Below, piece by piece: positions 1 through 9,330 of a DNA stretch of 64,000 bases. How positions within the stretch are numbered: position 1 is the stretch's first letter; each line of letters opens with the position of its first letter. Both the position numbers and the translations under genes were made by a program. The notes under the pieces were generated by a model. The model ran no database searches and was not told where the DNA came from. It worked only from the letters and a program-made list of their open reading frames with translations. The DNA is taken from contig NZ_CP132976.1 in assembly GCF_030864005.1 (NCBI RefSeq), positions 3,472,001 to 3,536,000 of the forward strand. The letters are read 5' to 3'. Source of the DNA: Achromobacter seleniivolatilans. Its GTDB lineage: Bacteria > Pseudomonadota > Gammaproteobacteria > Burkholderiales > Burkholderiaceae_B.

Positions 1-1
1 G

Positions 2-2449
2 CTCTACACCCGGCTAAAGGATTTCCGCCGCCTATCGCTTGCCGCCGGAGACCCGCACCCGGATTTCCGTCCAGCTCCCGACGTCAGCGTTGCCCGCCGC
101 ACCGACGATCCGATCGCCAAGCTGCGTACCCTGGTGCAAGCTGGCGGCACTCGCGTGCTGCTGTGCGCGGACTCTGCCGGCCGGCGCGAGACGCTCGTGC
201 AAATGCTGAACGAGTTCGGCGTCACGCCGGATGCCCAACCCGAGAGCATCGAGGCTTTCCTCAGCTCGGACGCCCACTTCGGTATCGTCGCCGCACCGCT
301 GTCTACCGGCTTTCTGTTGCCCCAGGCCAATCTGGCCTTCCTGACCGAAAACGACCTGTATCCCGGACTGGCCACGACCGGCCGGCGTGGCAAACGCTCG
401 CAAGAACGCGCCAGCAATGTCGAAGCCATGGTGCGCGATCTGTCCGAACTGCGCGCCGGCGACCCTGTCGTACATGCGCAGCACGGTATCGGCCGCTATC
501 ACGGCCTGGTCAACATGGACATGGGCGAAGGCGAGATGGAATTTCTCCATCTTCAATACGCCAACGGCAGCACCTTGTATGTACCGGTTTCGCAGTTGCA
601 CGTGATCGCCCGCTACAGCGGCGCCGATCCGGAAGCCGCACCGCTGCATCAGCTCGGTTCCGGCCAATGGGACAAGGCCCGCCGCAAGGCGGCCAAACAA
701 GTGCGCGACACTGCCGCCGAATTGCTGGCCCTGTACGCGCAGCGCGCGGCACGCGAAGGTTTCGCCTTCAACCTGCCGTTAAATGACTACGAGGCGTTCG
801 CCGAAGGCTTCGGATTCGAGGAAACGCCAGACCAGGCCGCCGCCATCGAGGCGGTCATAGGCGACATGACATCCGGCCGCCCCATGGATCGCCTGGTGTG
901 CGGCGACGTCGGCTTCGGTAAGACCGAAGTGGCGCTGCGCGCGGCCTTTCTTGCGGTGGCCAATGGCAAGCAGGTTGCGTTGCTGTGCCCCACGACGCTG
1001 CTGGCCGAACAACACGCCCAGACCTTCTCTGACCGCTTCGCCGACTGGCCCGTGCGCGTCGTTGAACTGTCGCGCTTCCGATCGCCCAAGGAGGTCGCCG
1101 CCGCGATTGAAGGTATCAACGACGGCCGCGTGGACATCGTGATCGGCACCCACAAGATCCTGTCCAAAGATGTGAAATTCAAACGTCTGGGACTGGTCAT
1201 CATCGATGAGGAACATCGTTTCGGCGTGCGCCAGAAGGAAGCCCTGAAGGCGCTACGCGCAGAAGTTGACGTCCTGACGCTGACCGCCACGCCCATTCCC
1301 CGCACGCTGGGCATGTCGCTGGAAGGCATCCGCGACTTCTCCGTCATCGCCACCGCGCCGCAAAAGCGGCTGGCAATCAAGACCTTCGTTCGACGCGAAG
1401 ATGGCAGCACGCTGCGCGAAGCCCTGCTGCGCGAACTCAAGCGCGGCGGCCAGTGCTACTTCCTGCACAACGAAGTCGAAACCATCCATAACCGCCGCGC
1501 CCGTCTGGAAGAGCTGGTGCCCGAGGCCCGTATCGCGGTCGCCCACGGCCAGATGCCCGAGCGCGAGCTGGAACAGGTGATGAAGGGCTTCTACCAGCAG
1601 CGCTACAACGTGCTGTTGTGCACGACCATTATCGAAACGGGCATCGACGTGCCCAGCGCCAACACCATCGTTATCCACCGTGCCGACCGCTTTGGGCTGG
1701 CCCAGTTGCACCAGTTGCGCGGCCGCGTCGGGCGTTCGCACCATCAGGCTTACGCCTACCTGCTGACGCCGGGCGAAGACGCCATCACCAATAACGCCAA
1801 AAAGCGGCTGGAAGCAATTCAGGCGATGGAAGAGCTGGGCTCAGGCTTCTATCTGGCCATGCATGATCTGGAAATCCGCGGCACCGGCGAGGTGCTGGGA
1901 GATTCACAGTCGGGCAACATCCAGGAAGTGGGCTTCTCGATGTACAACGAGATGCTGAACGAAGCGGTGCGCGCGCTGCGGGCGGGCGAAGAACCCGATC
2001 TGGACGCTCCCTTCAATCTGGCGTGCGAAGTCAACCTGCATTCGCCTGCGCTACTGCCCTCGGATTACTGCGCCGACGTGCATGCCCGCCTGGGCGTCTA
2101 CAAACGCCTGGCCCATGCCGCCGATGAAGATGACCTGATCCATATCCAGGAAGAATTGATCGACCGCTTTGGCAAGCTGCCCGACGCCGCGCAGACCTTG
2201 CTGACCACTCATCGCCTGCGCCTGGCCGCGCAGCCCCTGGGCATTGTCAAGATCGATGCCAGTGAAACCCAGGCGCTGCTGCAATTCGGTCCCAAGACGT
2301 CGGTGGACCCGGCCAAGATCATCGAGCTTGTGCAGCGCCAACGCCACATCAAACTGGCCGGACAGGATAAATTGCGGGTTGAGATCAAAGCAGCGCAGAT
2401 TCCCGCCCGCGCCGATGCCGTGCGCGCCGTGTTGCGTGCCCTGAAGTAA
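2..2449 (+). CDS. mfd: Mfd transcription-repair coupling factor, 5' end outside the window
   Basis: Mfd is the ATP-driven translocase that pushes stalled RNA polymerase off DNA and recruits UvrA for strand-specific repair. The frame is open from base 2, and about 816 residues of a protein usually near 1150 are present, so the N-terminal UvrB-like part is missing. Visible in order are the RNA-polymerase-interacting, CarD-like segment (AGDPVVHAQHGIGRYHG, about 460-510), the Walker A motif GDVGFGKTE near 903, the DEEH box near 1207, the TATPIPRTLGMSL motif, the helicase C-lobe with QLRGRVGR near 1710-1735, and the C-terminal TRCF domain. It ends 25 bp before serB on the same strand. Assignment is secure; only completeness is limited by the window. 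Confidence 0.97.
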   Translation, partial: LYTRLKDFRRLSLAAGDPHPDFRPAPDVSVARRTDDPIAKLRTLVQAGGTRVLLCADSAGRRETLVQMLNEFGVTPDAQPESIEAFLSSDAHFGIVAAPLSTGFLLPQANLAFLTENDLYPGLATTGRRGKRSQERASNVEAMVRDLSELRAGDPVVHAQHGIGRYHGLVNMDMGEGEMEFLHLQYANGSTLYVPVSQLHVIARYSGADPEAAPLHQLGSGQWDKARRKAAKQVRDTAAELLALYAQRAAREGFAFNLPLNDYEAFAEGFGFEETPDQAAAIEAVIGDMTSGRPMDRLVCGDVGFGKTEVALRAAFLAVANGKQVALLCPTTLLAEQHAQTFSDRFADWPVRVVELSRFRSPKEVAAAIEGINDGRVDIVIGTHKILSKDVKFKRLGLVIIDEEHRFGVRQKEALKALRAEVDVLTLTATPIPRTLGMSLEGIRDFSVIATAPQKRLAIKTFVRREDGSTLREALLRELKRGGQCYFLHNEVETIHNRRARLEELVPEARIAVAHGQMPERELEQVMKGFYQQRYNVLLCTTIIETGIDVPSANTIVIHRADRFGLAQLHQLRGRVGRSHHQAYAYLLTPGEDAITNNAKKRLEAIQAMEELGSGFYLAMHDLEIRGTGEVLGDSQSGNIQEVGFSMYNEMLNEAVRALRAGEEPDLDAPFNLACEVNLHSPALLPSDYCADVHARLGVYKRLAHAADEDDLIHIQEELIDRFGKLPDAAQTLLTTHRLRLAAQPLGIVKIDASETQALLQFGPKTSVDPAKIIELVQRQRHIKLAGQDKLRVEIKAAQIPARADAVRAVLRALK

Positions 2450-2474
2450 ATCCCAATACCAGCCTCTATCCGTT

Positions 2475-3332
2475 ATGACTACCCATCACCTTGTCGTCCA
2501 ATCTCCCGGCCTTACCGTCGAACATGCCGAGCAACTCGCCGCCTTGGCCCAGGCTCAAGGGGTTGCGCGCATCAGCAACACGGCGGCCCGCCTGCTGGAC
2601 GTGCAACATGACGCGCTGACCCAAGCTGAAGTCGTGGCCTGGGCTGATCGCAAGGGCGTGGATGTGGCCTTTGTGCCGGCAGGTCTAAAGCTGTCGAACT
2701 GCAAAGTGCTGGCCATGGATATGGACTCCACGCTGATCAACATCGAGTGCATCGACGAGATCGCAGGCGTCGTAGGCGTGAAGGACAAGGTGTCTGAAAT
2801 CACCGAGGCCGCCATGCGCGGCGAGATCAAAGACTTCGCTGAAAGCCTGCGCCGCCGTGTCGCCCTGCTTAAAGGCGTGCCTGCCGAAGCCCTGGAACAG
2901 GTTTATGTGGAAAAGCTGCGTCTGAACCCGGGCGCTGAAAGGCTGATCACCACGGCCCAGGCAGCTGGAATCAAGGTGTTGCTGGTGTCTGGCGGATTCA
3001 CCTTCTTCACGGACCGCCTGCGCGAACGCCTGAAACTCGACAGCGCCCATGCGAATACGCTGGAGATCGACAATGGTCTGCTGACCGGCCAAGTTGTGGG
3101 CGACATCCTGGACGCCGACGCCAAGGCGGTCTACCTGCGTGAGTTCGCCCGCACTCACGGCGCGACCAAAGAGCAGATCATCGCGATGGGCGACGGCGCC
3201 AATGACCTGAAAATGCTGGGCGCGGCGGGCTTCCCCGTGGCCTATCACGCCAAACCATTGGTGCGCGAGCAAACGCGTTTCGCCTTGAACGTCACCGGTT
3301 TGGACGGTGTGCTGAACTGGTTCGAAAGCTGA
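2475..3332 (+). CDS. serB: Phosphoserine phosphatase SerB
   Basis: This enzyme hydrolyses O-phosphoserine to serine, the last step of serine synthesis, in the cytoplasm. The 285-residue protein has an N-terminal regulatory-type region (about 1-75) and a HAD phosphatase domain. Catalytic residues are Asp82 and Asp84 in the DMDSTL motif; further HAD signatures are LLVSGGFTFF and MGDGANDLKML. It follows mfd by 25 bp and could share its transcript. A strong hairpin with flanking A and T runs lies immediately downstream, separating it from the convergent receptor gene. Length and motifs fit the family well. Confidence 0.97.
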   Translation: MTTHHLVVQSPGLTVEHAEQLAALAQAQGVARISNTAARLLDVQHDALTQAEVVAWADRKGVDVAFVPAGLKLSNCKVLAMDMDSTLINIECIDEIAGVVGVKDKVSEITEAAMRGEIKDFAESLRRRVALLKGVPAEALEQVYVEKLRLNPGAERLITTAQAAGIKVLLVSGGFTFFTDRLRERLKLDSAHANTLEIDNGLLTGQVVGDILDADAKAVYLREFARTHGATKEQIIAMGDGANDLKMLGAAGFPVAYHAKPLVREQTRFALNVTGLDGVLNWFES

Positions 3333-3362
3333 AAAAAAAGCCACCTGGCAAGGTGGCTTTTC
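3331..3362. terminator. Bidirectional intrinsic terminator between serB and the siderophore receptor
   Basis: An 8-bp perfect stem, AAGCCACC (3338-3345) with GGTGGCTT (3352-3359) and a 6-base loop, is preceded by an A run and followed by T residues. That geometry works on both strands, which suits the convergent genes serB and the receptor gene ending at 3379. Confidence 0.85.
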
Positions 3363-3378
3363 CGTCTTCCGTGAAGAA

Positions 3379-5640
3379 TCAGTACCGCATCTTCAAGGAC
3401 AGCAATGCTGCGCGGCCGGAGCCCAGCGCCGCATAGTGCGCGGCATAAGCCTTGGTGTAGTACGTTTCATCAAACAGGTTCAGCACGTTCAACTGCGCCG
3501 AAAAGTGTTCGTTGAACTCGTACGCTGCCATGGCATCGAAGCGCCAGTACGAAGGGACCCAGCGAGCCTTGGGCGTGCCGTCGGCGTTGCTCGACGCATC
3601 CGCGTTGCCGTACTGCTTGTCCACGTAATAAGCTCCCCCGCCCACGGTCAGCTTGGGCAGCACCTTATAGGTGGTCCACAGGCTGAACGCGTTGCGAGGC
3701 GTATTGGGCAAGTCCTGACCCACGGCGCCACTGTTGTAGGCGCCCTTCGTCACTTCGCTGTGCATGAAGGTGTAGCCGCCGAACACGTTCCACTTGGGCG
3801 TGATATTGCCCGAGAAACCCAGCTCAATACCGCGCACCTTGGCTTCACCCACTTGGGCAACTTCCGTCGCCGACACCGCCACGCTCGTGTTCTTGCGAAT
3901 ATCCTGGAACAGCGCGCCCGACAAGGTCAGCCGATCGTCAAAGACCTGCCACTTGGTGCCCAACTCCACCGTGCGGCTCTTTTCCGGCTCAAGCGAAGCG
4001 CTGGTGAGCGAAGCGGCGTCGCTGATCGCGCCCGCAGCCACGGCCGACGGCGTGGACGACGTGCCATACGTGGCGTAGATCGTACCGTTAGGCATCGGCT
4101 TGTAGGCCAGGCCCAATTGGTAGTTGAACAGGTTGTCTTCGCGGCTGGTGCTATAGAAAGCTGGCGTCGAGGCCGGATCGTTGCGGCCCTTGGCGATGTT
4201 GCTGCCGCTGGTGCGATAGTTGTCCCAACGAGCGCCCAGGCTGGCTTGCCACTGCTCGTTGAACTTGATCGTGTCAAAGCCGTAGAACGCCACCGTGTCC
4301 GTGTTGTAGCGCGCCGGGTTGTCGGCACGGCTCAGGTGGCCCGTGTAATCGGTGCCCGGATCGGGGTTCCACAACGACGCGCACAGGGCCGGATTGGACA
4401 GGTCGGTGGCGCTGACCTTGCACGCCATCGGACCCTTGGCGATGGTCTGGTTGTAGGTGTCCTTGTCCTGCTTGATGTTGCTGTACTCAAAGCCCAGATC
4501 GAACGAATGCTTCAGGCTGCCCGTATCGAATTCACCGGTCAGGTCAGTCTGATTGGCGAAACTCTTGGTGACGTAGTAGCCCGACTTCAACGCGCGATAG
4601 ACCAGCCCGTTGGGCACGTTGCCCTTGCTGTCATCGGGGTTAGTTGCTGCGAAATCATTAGTGCCGCGGCCATAACGAACCACGTTGCGCAGTTGCAGCT
4701 TGTCTGAAAAGTCGTGCTGGAAGTCCACGGTCGCCACATCGTCGCGCGTGCTCATGAAGTCCCGGCCCTTCAGACCGTAGAAAGTCTTGCGGCTGACGCC
4801 CATCGTTTCCGTTACCGGCTGCCCCGTCTTCGGGTCATACGGAATGGAGTAGTCGGGCATGCTGTCGTCTTGATAGTGGTAGTAGCTCAACGTAATGCGC
4901 GTCGGCGTACCAACCCCCAGCATCAGCGAAGGGGCCACGCCCCAGCGCTCGAAGTTCACGGCATCGTCGCGGCCGGGCACGTCGCCCTTGTTGCCCATGA
5001 CGTTCAGGCGGAAGGCCGCCTTGTCGGCCAAGCGCCAATTGCTGTCGATCGTTGCGCGGTAATTGTTGTCCGTGCCGATCTGGGCGGTCGCTTCAGTGAA
5101 GTCCGTCGCCTTGGGCGCTTTGCTGACCATATTGATGCTGCCGCCCGCGCCGCCGCGGCCGGAATAGACCGAGTCCGGTCCCTTTATGATTTCCACCTGC
5201 TCCAGATTGAACGTGTCGCGCACCTGGGTGCTCGAATCACGGATGCCATCCAAGAACAGGCTACCCGCTGCGTTCTGCCCGCGAATGATCGGCAGATCAC
5301 CGCCCGGGCGCCCGCCCTCACCCGCGCCAAACGTGATGCCCGGGGAGTTGCGCAGCACATCCTGCAACGTAGAGGCCGCTTGATCCTGAATCACCTGCTT
5401 GGGCACGACCTGCACCGTGCGAGGCGTATCGAGCAAGGGCGCGGTCATCTTCGGCGACGGCACCGTCGAGGTCTGGTAGGAAGAGCCTTCCCCCTCAACT
5501 CGCACTGGCGATAGTTGCGTCACGCCCGAGTCCGCCGATTGGGCAGCAGCGTACGGGCTGATGAAAAGTGCGGGAGCCGCGATTGCTGCGGCCAGGGAGG
5601 TCGTGAGCGTACTCAGCGAATACGAATCTTGAGGCTTCAA
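3379..5640 (-). CDS. TonB-dependent siderophore receptor, Fiu-like
   Basis: This is an outer-membrane, TonB-driven receptor for an iron-siderophore complex. The 753 residues begin with a signal-peptide-like segment ending near AAAQS, then a TonB-box-like stretch (SPVRVEGE), a plug domain (LDTPRTVQVVPKQVI... to INMVSKAPK) and a long beta-barrel ending in the aromatic tail LSLKMRY. There is no N-terminal STN signalling domain, so it should not act through a FecIR pair. The plug sequence FGAGEGGRPGGDLPIIRG resembles the catecholate receptor Fiu, so a catechol-type ligand is the best guess. Two cysteines in an extracellular-type loop (MACKVSATDLSNPALC) may form a disulfide. The gene stands alone and has a Fur-box-like site just upstream of its start. 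The substrate is inferred. Confidence 0.9.
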   Translation of the reverse strand: MKPQDSYSLSTLTTSLAAAIAAPALFISPYAAAQSADSGVTQLSPVRVEGEGSSYQTSTVPSPKMTAPLLDTPRTVQVVPKQVIQDQAASTLQDVLRNSPGITFGAGEGGRPGGDLPIIRGQNAAGSLFLDGIRDSSTQVRDTFNLEQVEIIKGPDSVYSGRGGAGGSINMVSKAPKATDFTEATAQIGTDNNYRATIDSNWRLADKAAFRLNVMGNKGDVPGRDDAVNFERWGVAPSLMLGVGTPTRITLSYYHYQDDSMPDYSIPYDPKTGQPVTETMGVSRKTFYGLKGRDFMSTRDDVATVDFQHDFSDKLQLRNVVRYGRGTNDFAATNPDDSKGNVPNGLVYRALKSGYYVTKSFANQTDLTGEFDTGSLKHSFDLGFEYSNIKQDKDTYNQTIAKGPMACKVSATDLSNPALCASLWNPDPGTDYTGHLSRADNPARYNTDTVAFYGFDTIKFNEQWQASLGARWDNYRTSGSNIAKGRNDPASTPAFYSTSREDNLFNYQLGLAYKPMPNGTIYATYGTSSTPSAVAAGAISDAASLTSASLEPEKSRTVELGTKWQVFDDRLTLSGALFQDIRKNTSVAVSATEVAQVGEAKVRGIELGFSGNITPKWNVFGGYTFMHSEVTKGAYNSGAVGQDLPNTPRNAFSLWTTYKVLPKLTVGGGAYYVDKQYGNADASSNADGTPKARWVPSYWRFDAMAAYEFNEHFSAQLNVLNLFDETYYTKAYAAHYAALGSGRAALLSLKMRY

Positions 5641-5663
5641 ACCAGCTTCTCCAGAATATAAAT

Positions 5664-5682
5664 AGCAACGATTCTTATTTTT
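5664..5682 (-). promoter_or_regulatory. Putative Fur box upstream of the Fiu-like receptor
   Basis: On the plus strand the site reads AGCAACGATTCTTATTTTT. Its complement agrees with the 19-base Fur consensus at about 11 of 19 positions by my alignment. It ends 24 bp before the receptor start codon and shares the AGCAA-N2-ATT-T-N-ATT pattern with the site at 62276-62294. The rest of the 347-bp gap (5641-5987) is AT-rich and holds no convincing gene. Confidence 0.45.
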
Positions 5683-5944
5683 TTACAGGTTGCGATTGTG
5701 ATCCTGGATGCTGAAAGAAACCTGAAAGAATGAACTCCACTCATGTAAAAGATCAAAAAACAACAATCATCGTGACATGTTCGCCATAAATAGAGGTTTA
5801 TAACGACATTTAACGGTGCCGCATCAATGGACCTCGAGCGCACCATTGCTGAATGAACGCTGAATAGGGGACCGAATTCATACACGCGCTAGAACGGTCG
5901 TCATGGCGTCGGCTAGCAAGCTCAACACTTTTCACGTACCAGCA

Positions 5945-5972
5945 AAAAAAACGCCCCTGACGGGGCGTTTAT
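5945..5972 (-). terminator. Intrinsic terminator of the nuo operon
   Basis: ACGCCCC (5951-5957) pairs with GGGGCGT (5962-5968) around a 4-base loop, extended by A-T pairs on both sides. In the minus direction it is followed by a run of T residues, and it sits 16 bp beyond the stop of the last operon gene. Confidence 0.85.
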
Positions 5973-5987
5973 GGCTTTGGCGGGTCT

Positions 5988-6317
5988 TCAGACGCGCAAG
6001 CGAGGGTGCCGTTTGAACAAATACCGGTACACGAAACCCGGATAGGCCAGCACCAGAAACAAGCTCAGGGTGATCGCGTAGAACTCCCAAGTCTGGGAAA
6101 AGCGGTTGCCCAGCGTGGACTCAAAAGCGAATCCCAAGGCGCCCACGATCGCGTAGAACACCAACACTTCGATCAACCGCATCCAGAACGGTTTGACTGC
6201 TGCCGCCCCGCCCTGCTTCCAGGGCAAGACGGCAAACACGCGCTCCGTCAGGAACGGCAGGTTCGCGCTGACCAGGGCCAGCGCGATCAACAGCCATACC
6301 GCCAATGTCTGGTTCAT
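5988..6317 (-). CDS. DUF2818 family small membrane protein, last gene of the nuo operon
   Basis: This 109-residue protein has a hydrophobic N-terminal segment (LAVWLLIALALVSANLPF), a cytoplasmic stretch, and two more hydrophobic segments (LIEVLVFYAIVGALGFAF and FYAITLSLFLVLAYPGFVYRYLF). It matches the DUF2818 family, which in betaproteobacteria lies directly after nuoN. It starts 16 bp after the nuoN stop and precedes the operon terminator, so it is almost certainly co-transcribed with complex I. A role in assembly or stability of the membrane arm is a guess from position; I know of no defined function. Confidence 0.85.
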   Translation of the reverse strand: MNQTLAVWLLIALALVSANLPFLTERVFAVLPWKQGGAAAVKPFWMRLIEVLVFYAIVGALGFAFESTLGNRFSQTWEFYAITLSLFLVLAYPGFVYRYLFKRHPRLRV

Positions 6318-6333
6318 GGCTGTTATCCGTCCC

Positions 6334-7818
6334 TTAGAGGCTCAGCGACGAGCGGATGGCCTGCACGCACAAGGCCATCAAGCCGCCCGGCAACAGACCC
6401 AGCACCAGCATCATCGCGCCGTTGATCGACAGCAGGCCGCGTTGGCCGGCGGTCGCGACGATCGGGGCCGCATTGGCTTCCGGCTCGTCGAAGTACACGA
6501 CCTTGACGACACGCAGGTAGTAGAACGCGCCGATCAGCGAGAACAGCACTGCGATCACGGCCAGCGTCACGTGGCCCGCGCTGATCAGCGCTTGCAACAC
6601 GGCCAGCTTGGCGTAGAAGCCCACCAGCGGCGGAATGCCGGCCAGCGAGAACATCAGCAGCAAGACGATGGCGGCATGCCACGGGCTGCGGCGGTTCAGG
6701 CCCTTCAGATCGTTGATCTGCTCGCACTCAAAACCTTGGCGCGACAGCAACAGCACGATGCCGAAGCTCGCCAGCGTGGTCAGCACATAGGTCAGCATGT
6801 AGAACAGCGACGCGCCGTAAGCGGCGGACGAGAGTTCCGGTTTGCCCGCGACCGAACCCGACATCAAGCCCAGCAGCACGAAGCCCATGTGCGAGATCGT
6901 CGAGTAAGCCAGCATGCGCTTGAAGTTGGTCTGCGCAATGGCGGTCAGGTTACCGATGGCCAGCGACAGAACCGCCAGGATCATCAGCATCGGCTGCCAA
7001 TCGGCGGCCAGACCATGCAAGCCGTCCACCAGCAGGCGCAGCGTGATGGCGAAAGCCGCCAGCTTGGGCGCGCCGCCCAGGATCAACGTGACAGCGGTCG
7101 GCGAACCTTGGTAGACGTCAGGCACCCACATATGGAACGGAACGGCGCCCAGCTTGAACGCCAGACCCGAGACCAGGAACACGATGCCAAACACCAGCGC
7201 CATCTTCTCGGCCTTGCCAGCGGCAATAACCTTGGACACTTCGGCCAGGTCCAGGTGACCCGTCGCGCCGTAGACCATCGACATGCCGTACAGCAGGAAA
7301 CCCGATGCCAGCGCGCCCAGTACGAAGTACTTCATGGCGGCTTCGGTGGCCACGACGTCGTCGCGGCGCAGAGCGATCAGCGCGTACAGCGCCAAGGACA
7401 TCAGTTCCAGGCCCAGGTAGATGGAGATCAGGTTCCCGGAGGAAATCATGACCATCTGGCCCAGCAAGGCAAACAGCGTCAGAACATAGAGCTCGCCGCC
7501 CTTGAGCATGTCGCGGACCTGCGCATAGACGCGGCCGTAGACCAAGGTCGCGCCAACAGCGATGTAAGACGCGATCTTCAGCAGATGCGACAGCTCGTCG
7601 GTAACGTACAAGCCGTTGAAGGTCGAGCCGGCAACGCCATTCTTCCATTGCACGGCCGACACGACGGTCAGCACGCCCAAGGCAAGCATGGTCAGCAGAA
7701 ACGTCGGCTTGCGCTCGGGGTGATTGCTGACCGCGTCGACGAGCAGGATAGCCAGGCCGAAAACCAGCAGAAGGATTTCCGGTGTCGCCAGGGCGAAATC
7801 GATTTGGGATTGCATCAT
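6334..7818 (-). CDS. nuoN: NADH-quinone oxidoreductase subunit N
   Basis: NuoN is one of three antiporter-like subunits that carry protons in the membrane arm of complex I. The 494-residue sequence is almost wholly membrane-spanning. It carries the Proton_antipo_M core, with the lysine-bearing helix region ([23 protein letters not shown]), the following [13 protein letters not shown] helix, and the conserved [15 protein letters not shown] motif. It starts 9 bp after the nuoM stop. Length is normal and no lesion was seen. Confidence 0.97.
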   Translation of the reverse strand: MMQSQIDFALATPEILLLVFGLAILLVDAVSNHPERKPTFLLTMLALGVLTVVSAVQWKNGVAGSTFNGLYVTDELSHLLKIASYIAVGATLVYGRVYAQVRDMLKGGELYVLTLFALLGQMVMISSGNLISIYLGLELMSLALYALIALRRDDVVATEAAMKYFVLGALASGFLLYGMSMVYGATGHLDLAEVSKVIAAGKAEKMALVFGIVFLVSGLAFKLGAVPFHMWVPDVYQGSPTAVTLILGGAPKLAAFAITLRLLVDGLHGLAADWQPMLMILAVLSLAIGNLTAIAQTNFKRMLAYSTISHMGFVLLGLMSGSVAGKPELSSAAYGASLFYMLTYVLTTLASFGIVLLLSRQGFECEQINDLKGLNRRSPWHAAIVLLLMFSLAGIPPLVGFYAKLAVLQALISAGHVTLAVIAVLFSLIGAFYYLRVVKVVYFDEPEANAAPIVATAGQRGLLSINGAMMLVLGLLPGGLMALCVQAIRSSLSL

Positions 7819-7827
7819 TGTCTTGTC

Positions 7828-9330
7828 TTACAGTTTCGAGACGGCAACGTGTTGCAGCAGGGCCTCGACCGACACGTGCATAACGTCGGTAAAGGGCTTG
7901 GGATAGATCCCCATGTACAACACGGCGATCGCCATCACGCCAAGAATCACAAACTCGCGGCGGTTGATATCGGTCAGGCTGCGCACGTGGTCATTGGCGA
8001 TGTCGCCCAGAACCACACGCTTGACCATCCACAGCGAATACGAAGCCCCCAGGATCAGGGCGGTTGCCGCCAGCAGGCCAATCCAGAAGTTGTGCTCGAC
8101 CGCGCCCATGATCACCATGAATTCGCCGACGAAACCGCTGGTGGCCGGCAGGCCGCTGTTGGCCATCGAGAACAGGATGAAGAACGTGGCAAAACGCGGC
8201 ATCACATTGACCACACCACCGTAGTCGGCGATGTTGCGCGAGTGCATGCGGTCATAGAGCACACCGATACACATGAACATGGCGCCCGACACGAAGCCGT
8301 GGGAGATCATCTGCACGATGGCGCCTTCGACGCCAGCCGTGTTGAAGATGAAGAAACCCAAGGTCACGAAACCCATGTGGGCCACGGACGAGTAGGCCAC
8401 CAGCTTCTTCATGTCTTCCTGGATGATCGCGACCAGGCCGATGTAGATAACGGCAATCAGCGACAGCGTGATCATCAGGCCGGCCAGGCTATGCGAGGCA
8501 TCCGGCGTGATCGGCAGCGAGAAGCGCAGGAAACCATAGGCGCCCAGCTTCAACATGATCGCAGCCAGCACGATGGAGCCGCCCGTGGGCGCTTCAACGT
8601 GAACGTCCGGCAACCACGTGTGTACCGGCCACATCGGCACCTTCACCGCAAAAGCCGCCAGCAGCGCCACGAAGATCAGGATCTGCTCGGTCTGGCCCAG
8701 CTTGACCTTGTGCCAGGTCAGGATGTCGAACGAACCACCCGATGCGTGCCACAGGTAGATGAAGGCGATCAGGGTCAGCAAAGAACCCATCAGCGTGTAC
8801 AGGAAGAACTTGAATGCTGCGTAGATACGGTTATCGCCGCCCCAGGCGCCGATGATGATGTACATCGGAATCAGCGTGGCTTCGAAGAACACGTAGAACA
8901 GCATGCCGTCCAGCGCGGCGAACACGCCCACCATCAGACCCGACAGGATCAGGAAGGCGGCCATGTATTGCGCCACGCGGCTGGTGATGACTTCCCAACC
9001 CGCCAGCACCACGATGATGGTGATGAACGCGGTCAGGAGGACGAACCACAGCGAAATGCCGTCGATACCAAGGTGGTAGTTGACGTTAAAGGCTTCGATC
9101 CAGGATGTCTTTTCCACAAACTGCATGGCAGCCGTGGTGGAGTCAAAACCGGTGTAAAGCGGAATCGTGACGACGAAACCGGCCAAAGCGCCGGCCAGCG
9201 ACAGGCCGCGCGTCAGACCGGGACGGTCGTCACGGCCCACCGCCAGCACCAGCAAGCCGAATACGATCGGAACAAAGATCGCAAGCGTAAGCCAGGGGAA
9301 AGTGTTGGATGCCATTTCGCTTGCCATCAT
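7828..9330 (-). CDS. nuoM: NADH-quinone oxidoreductase subunit M
   Basis: NuoM is the middle antiporter-like subunit of the complex I membrane arm. The 500-residue polytopic protein shows the hallmark LWFVLLTAFITI, KVPMWPVHTWLPDVHVEAPTGGSIVLAA and KKLVAYSSVAHMGFVTLG segments. The frame begins ATGATG at 9330, overlapping the nuoL stop, but the ATG at 9315 (MASNTFPW) may be the true start; neither has a strong ribosome binding site. Overlap with nuoL suggests translational coupling. Confidence 0.96.
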   Translation of the reverse strand: MMASEMASNTFPWLTLAIFVPIVFGLLVLAVGRDDRPGLTRGLSLAGALAGFVVTIPLYTGFDSTTAAMQFVEKTSWIEAFNVNYHLGIDGISLWFVLLTAFITIIVVLAGWEVITSRVAQYMAAFLILSGLMVGVFAALDGMLFYVFFEATLIPMYIIIGAWGGDNRIYAAFKFFLYTLMGSLLTLIAFIYLWHASGGSFDILTWHKVKLGQTEQILIFVALLAAFAVKVPMWPVHTWLPDVHVEAPTGGSIVLAAIMLKLGAYGFLRFSLPITPDASHSLAGLMITLSLIAVIYIGLVAIIQEDMKKLVAYSSVAHMGFVTLGFFIFNTAGVEGAIVQMISHGFVSGAMFMCIGVLYDRMHSRNIADYGGVVNVMPRFATFFILFSMANSGLPATSGFVGEFMVIMGAVEHNFWIGLLAATALILGASYSLWMVKRVVLGDIANDHVRSLTDINRREFVILGVMAIAVLYMGIYPKPFTDVMHVSVEALLQHVAVSKL

